Positions 1 through 8,466 of a stretch of DNA of 43,783 nt are shown here, piece by piece. This DNA is from Myxococcales bacterium (GTDB taxonomy: Bacteria > Myxococcota_A > Bradymonadia > Bradymonadales > Bradymonadaceae): the NCBI GenBank assembly GCA_007119175.1, contig SKQC01000186.1, positions 1 to 43,783 of the forward strand, in the 5' to 3' direction. Position numbers and translations under genes: made by a program. Positions within the stretch are counted from its first letter, which is position 1. Each line of letters starts with the position of its first letter. The notes beneath the pieces are model-generated. The model did no database searches. It was not told the DNA's origin and saw only the letters and a program-made list of their open reading frames with translations.

Positions 1-141
1 GATGAAGAGGTCAACGGGGTGCGCTCTGATGAATACGACAAACTTATCGAGGAAAAGCAGGCCCTCGAGGAGACCCTTGCCGAGATTATTCTCGAGCGCG
101 ATCGCCTCGAAGACCAGTTGAGTCAGGCCGAAGAGGCTTAA
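1..141 (+). CDS. C-terminal fragment of a coiled-coil protein
   Basis: The window opens inside a reading frame that runs from base 1 to a TAA at 139-141. The 46 visible residues are rich in Glu, Leu, Asp and Arg with heptad-like spacing, for example EEKQALEETLAEI and LERDRLEDQLSQAEEA, which is typical of a coiled coil. No catalytic motif is visible, so the function cannot be named. Its stop codon overlaps the stop codon of the minus-strand gene that follows (TTAA at 138-141), so the two genes converge with no space between them. That the frame is real rests on its composition and on the stop-to-stop arrangement. Confidence 0.6.
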   Translation, partial: DEEVNGVRSDEYDKLIEEKQALEETLAEIILERDRLEDQLSQAEEA

Positions 142-857
142 TCGACGATCCACCGAGTGACCACCGGTCGGTGGTCGGAGACATCAGTCAAAGAGGGGAT
201 ATCGACCTCGTCGAGGTCAGCGCCGCGGCCGAGGACGTAATCGATGCGTTGCTGCGGCTCGTCGGCGGGAAATGTAGGGCGCTGCTTTTCTGCATCGGCG
301 TCGCTCCAATGGGATAAAAGGCCAGCGAGCCACGCCTCGTCGGCACTGGCGTTCAGGTCGCCCAATAGGAATTGAGCAGGGGCGTCCTGGATGTTGTCAT
401 CCAGCCATTGATTCAAGAACTCGCCCTGGGCCGGTCGGTCCGAGGCCAGGTGGGAGAGGTGGGTGGAGATAACCTCTACAGTTGCGGGAGAAGCTTCGAT
501 ACTACATCGCAGCAGCGCTCGCGGTTCGTCCTCTCGCCGGGGAAGCGCGACGATCTCGCGATCGGTGATTGGCCATCGCGACAAAAGAGCGTGGCCGTAA
601 TACGCCCGGCGCTGATCGTCTCCGGTGCGCTCGATGGTAGGCACGTGGACAAAATAAGGCAGATCGAGATAAGCGGCTAACTCCGAGGTGGAATCGCCGT
701 CCGGTCCCATCACCCAGTGCTTTCCGATTTCTTGAACGGCTACAATATCGGGCGAATATACAGCGAGTAGGGCCTCGGCGATCGACGGCAGGCCTTTTTG
801 GATTCCCAGGCGGATATTAAACGTCGCCACGTTGAGTTCGCGCTCGTCATTGCTCAT
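138..857 (-). CDS. Endonuclease/exonuclease/phosphatase (EEP) family hydrolase
   Basis: A 239-residue protein with the motif series of the EEP (DNase I-like) metal-dependent phosphodiesterase fold: ATFNIR near the N terminus, VQEI with the metal-binding Glu, YGHALLSRWPI, STHLSH, LLGDLNA, RIDYVLGRG and the terminal SDHRPVV. The Asp-Asn pair of GDLNA and the Asp-His pair of SDHRP are the expected catalytic residues. There is no signal peptide, so it is probably cytoplasmic. The substrate (DNA, phospholipid or nucleotide) cannot be told from sequence. The ATG at 857 is preferred because GGAG lies six bases upstream; a TTG at 869 is the other option. It is divergent from the aminotransferase gene. 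Confidence 0.88.
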   Translation of the reverse strand: MSNDERELNVATFNIRLGIQKGLPSIAEALLAVYSPDIVAVQEIGKHWVMGPDGDSTSELAAYLDLPYFVHVPTIERTGDDQRRAYYGHALLSRWPITDREIVALPRREDEPRALLRCSIEASPATVEVISTHLSHLASDRPAQGEFLNQWLDDNIQDAPAQFLLGDLNASADEAWLAGLLSHWSDADAEKQRPTFPADEPQQRIDYVLGRGADLDEVDIPSLTDVSDHRPVVTRWIVD

Positions 858-886
858 AAGGGGCTCCAATCACAGAGAGGAAATGA

Positions 887-915
887 TTGTACTCCCGGTC
901 GGGAAGACATAGACT
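887..915 (+). promoter_or_regulatory. Candidate promoter for the aminotransferase gene
   Basis: TTGTAC (887-892), a 17-base spacer and TAGACT (910-915) lie about 57 bases before the aminotransferase ATG, in the gap between two divergent genes. Spacing is ideal but the -35 hexamer matches the sigma-70 consensus at only three positions. Confidence 0.35.
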
Positions 916-971
916 TCCGCCGATCGGTGGTCGCCGACAGTTTCGCGACACAATCAAGCAGGAGTATCAAT

Positions 972-2255
972 ATGGAAGAACTCGGGGAGTTGCAAAGCGA
1001 CGGTGCCTTTCGGACCGTTCCCAAGACCGGCGTGATCTTCGTGATGAGTGAGGCGGAGCGAAATGGCTTTACTCGTGGCAATTCGCAGTGGACAAATCTC
1101 GGTCAGGGCCAGCCGGAGACCGGCCATCTGGTCGATGCCCCGCCGCGAATCGAGTCGATCGATATTCTCGAAGAAGATCACGAATACGCGCCGGTAACGG
1201 GACTAGTGGACCTCAGAGAGGCGGTGGCCGACCATTATAATCGCCGCTACCGCCGGGGAATGCCGACAAAATACAGTGCCGAAAATGTGGCCATCAGCGG
1301 CGGCGGACGAATTGCGCTCTCTCGACTGGCCGCGGCATTGGGACCGATCAATCTGGGGCATTTTCTCCCCGATTATACGGCTTACGAGGAATTGCTCGAT
1401 CTCTTCCGACTCTTTAATCCGATTCCGATTCTCCTCGATCCGCAGCGCCATTATTCGTTTACAGCGCCTGAGCTGGAGAGCGAGATAAAAGGGCGGGGTC
1501 TGTCGGCGATTTTATTGTCCAATCCCTGCAACCCGACCGGGAAATTCGTCGGCGGCAGCGAGCTTGCGCAGTGGATCGATCGCGCTCGTCGCCTCGATTG
1601 CTCGATGATTTTCGACGAATTCTACAGCCATTATGTGTGGGATGGACCGAATGACGCGATGACGGCGGCTCGCTTCGTCGAGGACGTGGACCGAGATCCG
1701 GTGGTGATCGTCAACGGATTGACGAAAAGCTGGCGATATCCGGGCTGGAGAGTCTCCTGGACGTTGGGACCCAAAGAGGTCATTGATCGACTCTCGAGCG
1801 CCGGCAGTTTTCTCGACGGAGGAGCGTCGCGACCGCTGCAGCGCGCCGCCGTGCCGCTGCTCGACGACGAGGTGACCAACGGTGAGGTGGCGGCCATTAG
1901 CAATCGATTCGACGCGAAGCGCCAGATGATGATCAATCGACTCCGCGAGATGGGCATCATCGTCGACTTTGAGCCTCAGGGGACTTTTTATATCTGGGGA
2001 GATCTCTCGGAGTTGCCGGAATCGCTGCGAAGCGGAATGTCGTTTTTCCGCGCCGCCTTAAAACGGCAGGTCATCTGTGTTCCCGGCGAATTTTTCGACG
2101 TCAATCCCGGCCAGCGTCGTGCCGCGCGCTATAGTCGCTTTCGAGAATATGTGCGATTTAGCTTCGGTCCCGCCCAAAAAGAGTTGGAAACCGGACTCGG
2201 AAGGCTAGAGGCGATGATTCAGGAGGCGCGGACGTCGGCGGAGCCGGTCGCCTGA
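972..2255 (+). CDS. Pyridoxal-phosphate aminotransferase, class I/II
   Basis: A 427-residue fold-type I PLP enzyme. Visible landmarks are VAISGGGRIALSRL at the start of the large domain, LLSNPCNPTGKFV (the Asn-Pro-x-Gly segment that contacts PLP and substrate), MIFDEFYSHYVW (Asp and Tyr that bind the pyridine ring) and NGLTKSWRYPGWRVSW, whose Lys should form the Schiff base and whose following Arg should bind the cofactor phosphate. The C-terminal domain has GTFYIWGDLSEL and a final RFSFGP. The amino-acid substrate cannot be assigned. The start is set at ATG 972 because GGAG sits seven bases upstream; the frame stays open further upstream but would then run into the divergent gene. Its 3' end overlaps the converging kinase gene by 37 bases. 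Confidence 0.87.
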   Translation: MEELGELQSDGAFRTVPKTGVIFVMSEAERNGFTRGNSQWTNLGQGQPETGHLVDAPPRIESIDILEEDHEYAPVTGLVDLREAVADHYNRRYRRGMPTKYSAENVAISGGGRIALSRLAAALGPINLGHFLPDYTAYEELLDLFRLFNPIPILLDPQRHYSFTAPELESEIKGRGLSAILLSNPCNPTGKFVGGSELAQWIDRARRLDCSMIFDEFYSHYVWDGPNDAMTAARFVEDVDRDPVVIVNGLTKSWRYPGWRVSWTLGPKEVIDRLSSAGSFLDGGASRPLQRAAVPLLDDEVTNGEVAAISNRFDAKRQMMINRLREMGIIVDFEPQGTFYIWGDLSELPESLRSGMSFFRAALKRQVICVPGEFFDVNPGQRRAARYSRFREYVRFSFGPAQKELETGLGRLEAMIQEARTSAEPVA

Positions 2256-3841
2256 TCTCTATTCTGTGAGAACTCGTCAGGCGAGTCTGTGAGGGGCAAT
2301 TCAATATAAAATGTCGTTCCCTCTCCCGGGGTGGATTCCACCCGAATTTCTCCGCGATGCTGCTCGATAATCTGCTGGGTCATCGGCAGCCCCAGGCCGG
2401 TACCACTGGCTTTAGTGGTAAAAAATGGCTCAAAAAGACGGTCTCGGGTTTCCTCATCGATCCCCGCTCCCTGGTCGCGGACCGTCACCAGGGCCCGATC
2501 GGATTTGCATCCGACGATGATTTCGACGCGGTCTCCCGGGGAGCTAGCCTCGATGGAGTTTTTAAGAATATTGAGCAACGCCTGGCGCAGTTGATGGGCG
2601 TCGCCGAGGATGTCGATGGACTCGGCTTGCAGCGTTAGCTCTACGTCAATCTCGTCCTGATTCCACTCCCAGATATGAAAATCGATCAGGTTTTGAACGA
2701 TATCGTCGAGTTGCTCCGGATTTAGATCCGGCGACGGGAGGCGTGCATAGACCAGATATTCCTCGGTGATATCGCGGAGGTGATCGACCTCGGCGATGAT
2801 CGTCTCCAATTGAGGCATGACCTCGGGATCGTCGGGATCGATGCCGCGATCGTGGAGGGAGTCCATGAGCATCTCCGTATTGAGGTTGATACTCGATAGC
2901 GGATTTCGAAGCTCGTGGGTGATCAGGCTCGTCATGCGACCGATGGTGGCCAGTCGCTCTGATTTCAATAGCGCTGCATGCTGGCGATGCAGCCTGGCAT
3001 CGCGTTCAGCGAGGCGCTCGGCCATGGCGTTGAACTCGCGAGTCAACAAGGTCAGCTCGTCGTCTCCCGTCAGGCCGCCTCTCGGTGTGGGAAGGGGGCT
3101 GTAGTCGCCCTCGCCGATGCGCTTTGCAGCTTTGGTCAACTCCGTGAGCGGACGCAGGGTGACCAATAGGGCGTACATCAGACCCAGGGCGATGAGCAGG
3201 GCGACAACGCTCAACAATCCCAGACCATAGACGCTGGTTCTCTCCGTTTCGTCGGCCCGCACCAGTGCCTGGTCGGTGGCGGCCTGCAGCTCAGTTCGAA
3301 TCGCCGCGAGTCGGGTGTCGAGATTCCTCGCCTCCTCTCTTAGTTCTTCTTGCATCTGTCCCACGGCATCTTCGTCGAGCGGTTCGGCACCGTTATCACT
3401 CAGCACCAGATGGGCGAACTCCACGGTTTGTGCCGAAAAATCGGCTCCTCGCGACTCCAATTCCACGATCTCGTGGTGGATGTCGGCGAAAGCTCGGGCC
3501 TCTGATGATGGCACGTCGTCGAGCTCCCTCAGGTCTGCCGTAGCCGCTGCCTCGGCGAGCCGGTCGCCGAGATTGTCGGGCATCGTATTGAGTAGCCGAG
3601 TCAACTGAAGGGTACGGCGCAGAACCGGTGTATCCGTCTCGTTGAGCACGATATGAAAGCTCTTTAAGTCATTTTCGATATCGCTTAACTGCAGGGTCAA
3701 CGGCACAATCCGATGATTCAACGCGCGCAGTTGGCCGTGCAGCATCTGGGTTCGGTAGACCCCGAACATCAGCACCATCGAAAAGATCAGAGTCACGCCG
3801 GCGAAGGCGACAAAGACTTTTGTGGCAATTCCAAGGCGCAT
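2219..3841 (-). CDS. Membrane-bound sensor histidine kinase (HAMP-HisKA-HATPase)
   Basis: A 540-residue two-component sensor. A first membrane helix at about residues 8-28 and a second at about 205-229 enclose a mostly helical periplasmic domain. A HAMP linker (about 230-285) follows, containing RIGEGDYSPL. The dimerisation and phosphoacceptor segment holds SLITHELRNPLSSI, with His309 as the likely phosphorylation site. The ATPase domain has the N box LLNILKNSIEAS, the G1 box VRDQGAGID, the F box FEPFFTTK and the G2 box GTGLGLPMTQQII. No response regulator gene is adjacent, so the kinase is an orphan within this window. The stimulus is unknown. The gene converges on and overlaps the aminotransferase gene; the start ATG at 3841 has no clear ribosome-binding site. 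Confidence 0.92.
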   Translation of the reverse strand: MRLGIATKVFVAFAGVTLIFSMVLMFGVYRTQMLHGQLRALNHRIVPLTLQLSDIENDLKSFHIVLNETDTPVLRRTLQLTRLLNTMPDNLGDRLAEAAATADLRELDDVPSSEARAFADIHHEIVELESRGADFSAQTVEFAHLVLSDNGAEPLDEDAVGQMQEELREEARNLDTRLAAIRTELQAATDQALVRADETERTSVYGLGLLSVVALLIALGLMYALLVTLRPLTELTKAAKRIGEGDYSPLPTPRGGLTGDDELTLLTREFNAMAERLAERDARLHRQHAALLKSERLATIGRMTSLITHELRNPLSSINLNTEMLMDSLHDRGIDPDDPEVMPQLETIIAEVDHLRDITEEYLVYARLPSPDLNPEQLDDIVQNLIDFHIWEWNQDEIDVELTLQAESIDILGDAHQLRQALLNILKNSIEASSPGDRVEIIVGCKSDRALVTVRDQGAGIDEETRDRLFEPFFTTKASGTGLGLPMTQQIIEQHRGEIRVESTPGEGTTFYIELPLTDSPDEFSQNRDQATGSADVRAS

Positions 3842-4347
3842 ATGGCGAGTCGTTGCTGGCAGTAGAGGCTAGGAAGCCGGGAGATCGTATTTAGGGTGAC
3901 CGAACGCCACCATCGTACGTTTCCAATACGGGCACTGTCGACTCAAACCGTTTCAGGCTTAAGTGATCTTCTGTTCAATGCCTGTTTGGTGGCGTGGTTG
4001 ACGGTAAAAAAGCGGCCGTGATACCAAAGGCCCGAGCTGGCGAACCGATGTTAATCCGGGTTAAATGGCATGAAATTTAACTGAAACGGGCGTTCAAAGA
4101 CTGAATGCCCATCCTTTCGACCTTTCTTGCCTTGAGCTGGCACTGGCTGCATTATCATCCCGATCAGGTCGAAGCCCCGGGCGATTATTTCGTCGGTACC
4201 GCATTTAGGCGGCGGCGAGGCGTCAAACGGGGGCTTTTGCTACTACCGAGGTGGGCGATCGTCGGTGGCTTCGTGTATGATGTGGACCGCGCAATTACAC
4301 CCCGCCGTTACGGCGGCGGATAAGAGACGACGAAGAACGGAGAAGTG
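3842..4347. other. Intergenic region between divergent kinase and PEGA genes
   Basis: A gap of about 500 bases that should carry the promoters of both flanking genes. On the plus strand TTGACG (3998-4003) is followed 17 bases later by a poor -10 (ATACCA), and a lone TATGAT lies at 4276-4281. A perfect 7+1+7 palindrome, CCGCCGTTACGGCGG, occupies 4302-4316, about 30 bases before the PEGA gene, and could be an operator or a leader hairpin. A 72-codon frame at 4105-4323 has no ribosome-binding site and no recognisable content. No RNA gene is seen. Confidence 0.4.
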
Positions 4348-5982
4348 ATGGACTTGATGCGACGCAAAGACGGGAGACGCCGCAGTTTTGCTGCGCTCGC
4401 TTGTTTGCTCGGTATCCTCTGCGTCGCCGCCCCCGGCTGGGCAGATGAGACGCCGGACGGCGACGATACTCGGACTCAGGAGGTCGATGAGGCCGACGGA
4501 ACTGACGAAGCCGTCGATGATGCTGACGAAGATGGTGTCGGCGAAGAGGAGGTGGCCGAAGAGGAGGTGGCTGAAGAAGAGGGTGACGAAGATGAACCAG
4601 AGGCCAGCGGGCCCGACCCACGGCTCTTCGTCCTTCCCGCCGACAGTCTCCAGGGAGAGATCACGACCATTGTCACGGAGCGAATCAACCAATCGATTCG
4701 CGAGCGGCTCGAGTCGCTGGGCAGAATTGAGCTATTGCCCACCTTTGAAGCCCTCCAGGGGGAAGCGGGAAGCGATGCGGCTCATACGGTCATCTCGCGC
4801 GCCGAACGCGACTACACCTCGGCAATCGGTCTGGTGAACGCCCATCAATACGAGGAGGCCGCAGAGATACTGCAGCGCGCGGTCACCGCCCTGCGAGAGA
4901 ATGTCGCCGATTTGCATAATTTCGGAATTCTTACGGATGCCATGCTAAATCTGGCGATTGCCTATGCCGAGACGGGATATGACCTCGACGCCCGGGATAA
5001 TATTCGCCAATACGCTCAACTCGTTCCCGACGAGTCTCCGGAACTGGAGGACTACCCCGAGGTTCAATCGCTATATGATGCCGAGGTGGAGCGAATTCAA
5101 AATGCCGGAACGGGAACTCTCAATATCACCGCCAATCGCGAAGGTGCGCAGGTCTATTTCAATGGTGAGATTCAAGGCGAAACTCCACTGACGCTCGAAG
5201 ATGTCTCGTTTGGCGAGCATTTTATGGTGGTCCGCCATGGCGACTGGCTCTGGTCTGATACGGTTCGCGTTGCCGGCCGCGATAGAGAGGAAGATATAGA
5301 GGTCGAACTCCGCGATGTTGAGGATATCGAAGAGGGCGAAGAGGAGCTTCCCTCGTTTTACGTCGACCTGCGAGCCACTATCCAGACCGGACAGTTTGGT
5401 CGAGACTTGCAGCCGTATTTCGAAGAATTAGCCAGTCAGACCGGCGCCGATTTTATCGCCTGGGTCCTGGTATTGCAGGAGGAGCGCGATTATGCCGTCA
5501 CTCCTTTTATCTATCGGGTCGATGACGGAATGGTGATTCAGGGCGACAAGGTTCTCTTTAACCAGGAGCTGTCGAATCTGCGCTCCCGGGCCAACGATTT
5601 GTCCGATACGGTGGCGGTTTCCGTCATCCACATGCCGGAGACACAGGCTGTCGAGGACGTCGACCTGGTTCCTGAGGAGGAGGAGGAACCGGAGCCCGTC
5701 GCCGAGGAGCCGGTGGCGGCAGATGAGAAAGACGATGAATCAGTGGCGATGGCCGACGACGGCGAGACTCTCGACGAGGTTCCCGTTCCGGGACATACCG
5801 CCGCTGAAGGTGGGATTGACGACTCGTCGGTCGACGAGTTGCCCGATGAGGGCAGCAGCACGAAGAAGTATTTGGGTTGGGGCGGTGCCGCCGCAGCGGC
5901 GACTGGCATCGTTGCCGGGACGGTCTTCCTGTTAGTGCGCGGCGGTAGTCCGGCCGCTCTGGAAGCGGAGGTGGAATGGTGA
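4348..5982 (+). CDS. Exported TPR-like/PEGA-domain protein with acidic linkers and C-terminal membrane helix
   Basis: A 544-residue protein. It has a Sec signal peptide (RRKDGRRRSFAAL, a hydrophobic core, then cleavage near PGWADE) and an acidic Glu/Asp stretch at about residues 30-90. A helical region at about 140-240 resembles tetratricopeptide-type helices (YTSAIGLVNAHQYEEAAEI, LNLAIAYAETGYDLDARD). A PEGA domain at about 252-297 contains GTLNITANREGAQVYFNG and GETPLTLEDVSFGEH. A second acidic stretch precedes a C-terminal hydrophobic helix (AAAAATGIVAGTVFLLVRG). PEGA domains are usually extracytoplasmic and thought to bind surface structures or stiffen the protein. GGAG lies five bases before the ATG. 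The 3' end overlaps the kelch gene by seven bases, so the two are probably co-translated. The exact role is unknown. Confidence 0.82.
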   Translation: MDLMRRKDGRRRSFAALACLLGILCVAAPGWADETPDGDDTRTQEVDEADGTDEAVDDADEDGVGEEEVAEEEVAEEEGDEDEPEASGPDPRLFVLPADSLQGEITTIVTERINQSIRERLESLGRIELLPTFEALQGEAGSDAAHTVISRAERDYTSAIGLVNAHQYEEAAEILQRAVTALRENVADLHNFGILTDAMLNLAIAYAETGYDLDARDNIRQYAQLVPDESPELEDYPEVQSLYDAEVERIQNAGTGTLNITANREGAQVYFNGEIQGETPLTLEDVSFGEHFMVVRHGDWLWSDTVRVAGRDREEDIEVELRDVEDIEEGEEELPSFYVDLRATIQTGQFGRDLQPYFEELASQTGADFIAWVLVLQEERDYAVTPFIYRVDDGMVIQGDKVLFNQELSNLRSRANDLSDTVAVSVIHMPETQAVEDVDLVPEEEEEPEPVAEEPVAADEKDDESVAMADDGETLDEVPVPGHTAAEGGIDDSSVDELPDEGSSTKKYLGWGGAAAAATGIVAGTVFLLVRGGSPAALEAEVEW

Positions 5983-7637
5983 ATTTGACGAAGAATAAAT
6001 TGGTGACGGCCGCCATGGCCGTCGTAGTATCAGTGGCGTTTGGCGCCGGCTGTGGAGATAGCGGCTCGAATTCTATCTCGGTCAGTCTCTACGGTTGGCT
6101 CAGCTCGGGCGGCGGAGGCGATTTTATCGACGATATCGCCCAGTTTCAGGGGGCGCAGCAGGTCCGGGTTGCCGTGACGCAGCCGGGTTCTCGCAGCGTC
6201 ATCGACGAGACGACGGTATCCATCAACGATCGCAGTGCAAACCTGCCCGAGTTGGAAGGGGGCGAAGGTCTGCGGATGGATTTCGAATTGCTCGACGGTG
6301 CTACAATTATTGCTTCCGGTGCCACTCCCACCTTCGACGGCGAAGAGGGCGGCGATCACCACGGATTTCGAACCATGATCTCTTATGTCGATGAATTCGC
6401 TCCGGTGGGGGCGAGGTTTCACGACGCAGAAGGCAGCGAATACTATAGCCAGTCCAGCTTTGATGGCCGGCAATTTTCCGACGGCCATCAGCTCGGGCGC
6501 GTCGGTCATACCGTCCATCCCACTGACTCTGGAAAGGTGCTCATAGTCGGTGGAGCGCAGCTTACCGCAGATCACGATCCGGCGACTGTACCGAGTTTGA
6601 ATGCCACATTGGATGATATTCAGATCTTTGATCCGGGCTCCGGTCATTTCACGGAACTCGGCGGCGATTCGGCGGCCATCGATGCCGGCGCCGTCGGCCA
6701 AGATCGCCTCCAGCAGTCGCGAGCCTTTCATACGGTGACGCCCCTGGGAGACGATCAGTTTCTGGTCGTCGGCGGTTTTGACGTGGTCGGCGAGGCCACG
6801 CGCCCGCAGGGGCTCGTGGAGGTGATTGACCTCAATGCCGAGCCTGGTAGCCGCGTTCAGTCGCTCGCCGGTGCGGAATTACAGACCAGTCGAGGTCTCC
6901 ATACGGCGACTCTGCGCGAGAGCGATGGACACGTCGTGATCGCCGGTGGGCTCGGGGCAAGTGACGACGATGTTGTCAATACCGTGGAAGTCATCGACCC
7001 GCAGGCCGCCTCGATCGAAACCATTCAGATGAGCGCCGGCCGTGTCGGTCACGCCGCCGTGTTGCTGGAGGATGACGAGACAGTCTGGCTCGTCGGTGGC
7101 CAAAATAATAGCGGCGTTCTCGACTCCACGGAGACCGTCACGCCGGGAGCCACCTCACCGAGCCTGGACTTAAATCAGCCCCGCTACGGGGCAGCGGCGA
7201 TTCACCTTGGAAGCGACCATAGTAATCGAGTCCTCATTCTCGGCGGATTTACCAGTGGCGGAGTCACCGGTAGCTACGAAGTTGGCAATCCACTGCAGAC
7301 GCAGAGCCTATTTGGCGAAGGCGGCTGGCAGATCGGCGAGGCGCGCGGCGCGGCAGCGGCCTATATCTTGCCACAATCGCGCGAGCTGCTTGTGATCGGC
7401 GGATATGACCAGGACCGAAACCCATTGCGATCAGCGGAGCGACTGAGCATCGACCTCAATAATATCTCCCAGGCACTTCAGCCCACGGAGACCACGCCGG
7501 GGACGATGTACCAGGAGCGAGCCAACTTTGCGTCGAGTCTGGTGAGTAATGGCCGCGTCATTCTCGTCGGCGGAAGCGATGGGACGGGGGACCACGACAA
7601 TGCCGAGTACTACACGCCTCACGACCCGGTGCGTTGA
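5976..7637 (+). CDS. Kelch-repeat lipoprotein, probable seven-bladed propeller
   Basis: A 553-residue protein starting with a lipoprotein-type signal: a hydrophobic run ending VSVAFGAGC, with Cys26 as the likely lipidated residue (position -3 is Gly, which is non-standard). The body holds seven kelch-like units ending in a Gly-Gly pair: VLIVGGAQ, FLVVGGFD, HVVIAGGLG, VWLVGGQN, VLILGGFT, LLVIGGYD and VILVGGSDG. Most are preceded by an R-x-x-H or R-x-x-A segment 15-20 residues earlier. Seven units would fit a seven-bladed beta-propeller, a common binding platform. The ATG at 5976 lies inside the end of the PEGA gene, with GGAGG just upstream; a GTG at 5979 is an alternative. It likely works on the cell surface with the PEGA protein, but its ligand is unknown. 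Confidence 0.83.
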   Translation: MVNLTKNKLVTAAMAVVVSVAFGAGCGDSGSNSISVSLYGWLSSGGGGDFIDDIAQFQGAQQVRVAVTQPGSRSVIDETTVSINDRSANLPELEGGEGLRMDFELLDGATIIASGATPTFDGEEGGDHHGFRTMISYVDEFAPVGARFHDAEGSEYYSQSSFDGRQFSDGHQLGRVGHTVHPTDSGKVLIVGGAQLTADHDPATVPSLNATLDDIQIFDPGSGHFTELGGDSAAIDAGAVGQDRLQQSRAFHTVTPLGDDQFLVVGGFDVVGEATRPQGLVEVIDLNAEPGSRVQSLAGAELQTSRGLHTATLRESDGHVVIAGGLGASDDDVVNTVEVIDPQAASIETIQMSAGRVGHAAVLLEDDETVWLVGGQNNSGVLDSTETVTPGATSPSLDLNQPRYGAAAIHLGSDHSNRVLILGGFTSGGVTGSYEVGNPLQTQSLFGEGGWQIGEARGAAAAYILPQSRELLVIGGYDQDRNPLRSAERLSIDLNNISQALQPTETTPGTMYQERANFASSLVSNGRVILVGGSDGTGDHDNAEYYTPHDPVR

Positions 7638-7784
7638 TACCAGCACGAGTTTATCCGGAAATTCGCGTATTCGTGGACGTGTTTGCCGTATAGTGATAGT
7701 TGACGCAGGGCGACGGGCTTGATAGCTCGGGATGGCTTTTGCGAGCGACGAAATTGACACAGCCCACCGACAAAGGGAATCCCA

Positions 7785-8015
7785 ATGGCTGAAGAAGAGA
7801 CACCTCAAGAAGAAGGCGCCGAAACCGAAGAAGAACAAGAAGGTGCCGAAGAAGAAGAAGAAAAAAAGCAATATAGCGGCGAAAAGATTATGTGCTTCGT
7901 GTCCAAGCAGATGGTTCCCATCGAGGAGACCATTGAACTTGAAGTTCAGGAGCACAAAAAGGTTCGCGTGCTACCAAAATACGTTAAATACGATCAGGAG
8001 CAGGCCGAGGCCTGA
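7785..8015 (+). CDS. Small acidic protein of unknown function
   Basis: A 76-residue protein in two parts. Residues 1-27 are almost only Glu, Gln, Ala, Gly and Thr and probably disordered. Residues 28-76 are more ordered and include KIMCFVSKQMVPIEETIEL and KKVRVLPKYVKY, with a single Cys. The C-terminal part looks like a conserved compact domain, but I do not recognise a named family. The ribosome-binding site is GGGA in AAAGGGAATCCCA just before the ATG. The gene stands alone, followed by a clear terminator, and lies directly before the dcw cluster. Reality is supported by the strong composition, good translation start and terminator; function cannot be given. Confidence 0.72.
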   Translation: MAEEETPQEEGAETEEEQEGAEEEEEKKQYSGEKIMCFVSKQMVPIEETIELEVQEHKKVRVLPKYVKYDQEQAEA

Positions 8016-8040
8016 TTTCTGGATTCAATTTTGATGTGCT

Positions 8041-8070
8041 AACCCGGTCCCTTATGGGCCGGGTTTTTTT
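8041..8070 (+). terminator. Intrinsic terminator after the small acidic gene
   Basis: AACCCGG-T-CCC pairs with GGG-CCGGGTT around a TTAT loop, giving ten pairs with one bulged T, followed by a run of seven T. It separates the small acidic gene from the dcw cluster. Confidence 0.85.
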
Positions 8071-8081
8071 GATCCACTCTG

Positions 8082-8168
8082 TCCCACACTTTATCCCACC
8101 GGCTACACATTCCCCTCGGATCCCACTTCTCCCACCTCTTCCCACCCTGGTATACCACTTCGTCCCAC
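8082..8168 (-). promoter_or_regulatory. Array of TCCCAC hexamers (GTGGGA on the minus strand)
   Basis: TCCCAC begins at 8082, 8094, 8121, 8130, 8140 and 8163, with a near copy (TCCCCT) at 8111. The middle four are 9-10 bases apart, one helical turn. Read on the minus strand each is TGGGA, the same core as the MraZ repeat, and the pair at 8130/8140 has the N5 spacing of that box. It may be a second, reverse-oriented MraZ binding region or the target of another protein; this is inference. Confidence 0.4.
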
Positions 8169-8206
8169 GACGAGGATATCGGGTTGTGAAAAACTGATCT
8201 AAGTCC

Positions 8207-8235
8207 TTGAAATTGAGAGAGAAAAAGGGGGTAAT
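8207..8235 (+). promoter_or_regulatory. Candidate upstream mraZ promoter overlapping the MraZ box
   Basis: TTGAAA (8207-8212), a 17-base spacer and GGTAAT (8230-8235). The -35 matches at five of six positions and the -10 at four. Its start point would fall near 8242, inside the MraZ repeats, so MraZ binding there would be expected to block it. Confidence 0.4.
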
Positions 8236-8257
8236 TTTGGGTGGTTTTGGGCGGTTT
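8228..8257 (+). promoter_or_regulatory. MraZ box: three tandem 10-base TGGG-type repeats
   Basis: Three consecutive decamers, GGGGTAATTT, TGGGTGGTTT and TGGGCGGTTT, lie upstream of mraZ. The published E. coli MraZ site is a set of three TGGGN direct repeats with five-base spacers, a ten-base period; this block has that period and core. A degenerate fourth core (TGGAT) starts at 8257. The likely role is autoregulation of mraZ and the dcw cluster. Confidence 0.75.
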
Positions 8258-8300
8258 GGATCACCAGATCGCCCAGTATTCATGCGCTGAAAATAGTTTC

Positions 8301-8329
8301 TTGACGGGATCCGCCACCCCCCTTATAGT
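8301..8329 (+). promoter_or_regulatory. Strong candidate sigma-70 promoter of mraZ / dcw cluster
   Basis: TTGACG (8301-8306), an exact 17-base spacer and TATAGT (8324-8329). Five of six bases match in each hexamer. Transcription would start near 8336, leaving a leader of about 130 bases before mraZ. Confidence 0.7.
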
Positions 8330-8466
8330 GGCCGCAGTGGGATAGATTCCCATCAGGTGGCACGGGGCGGCAAATTTTGTTGCCCATTCGAGCCAAGGAC
8401 GGCTCGATTTCGTCAGAATGAACGCCAGGGAAGGCCTGTGGTCGGTGCACTTAGAGGTTTGATGAG

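Noticed and set aside
4105-4323. A 72-codon frame in the gap before the PEGA gene
   Set aside because: No ribosome-binding site, no conserved motif, unusual composition; treated as non-coding.
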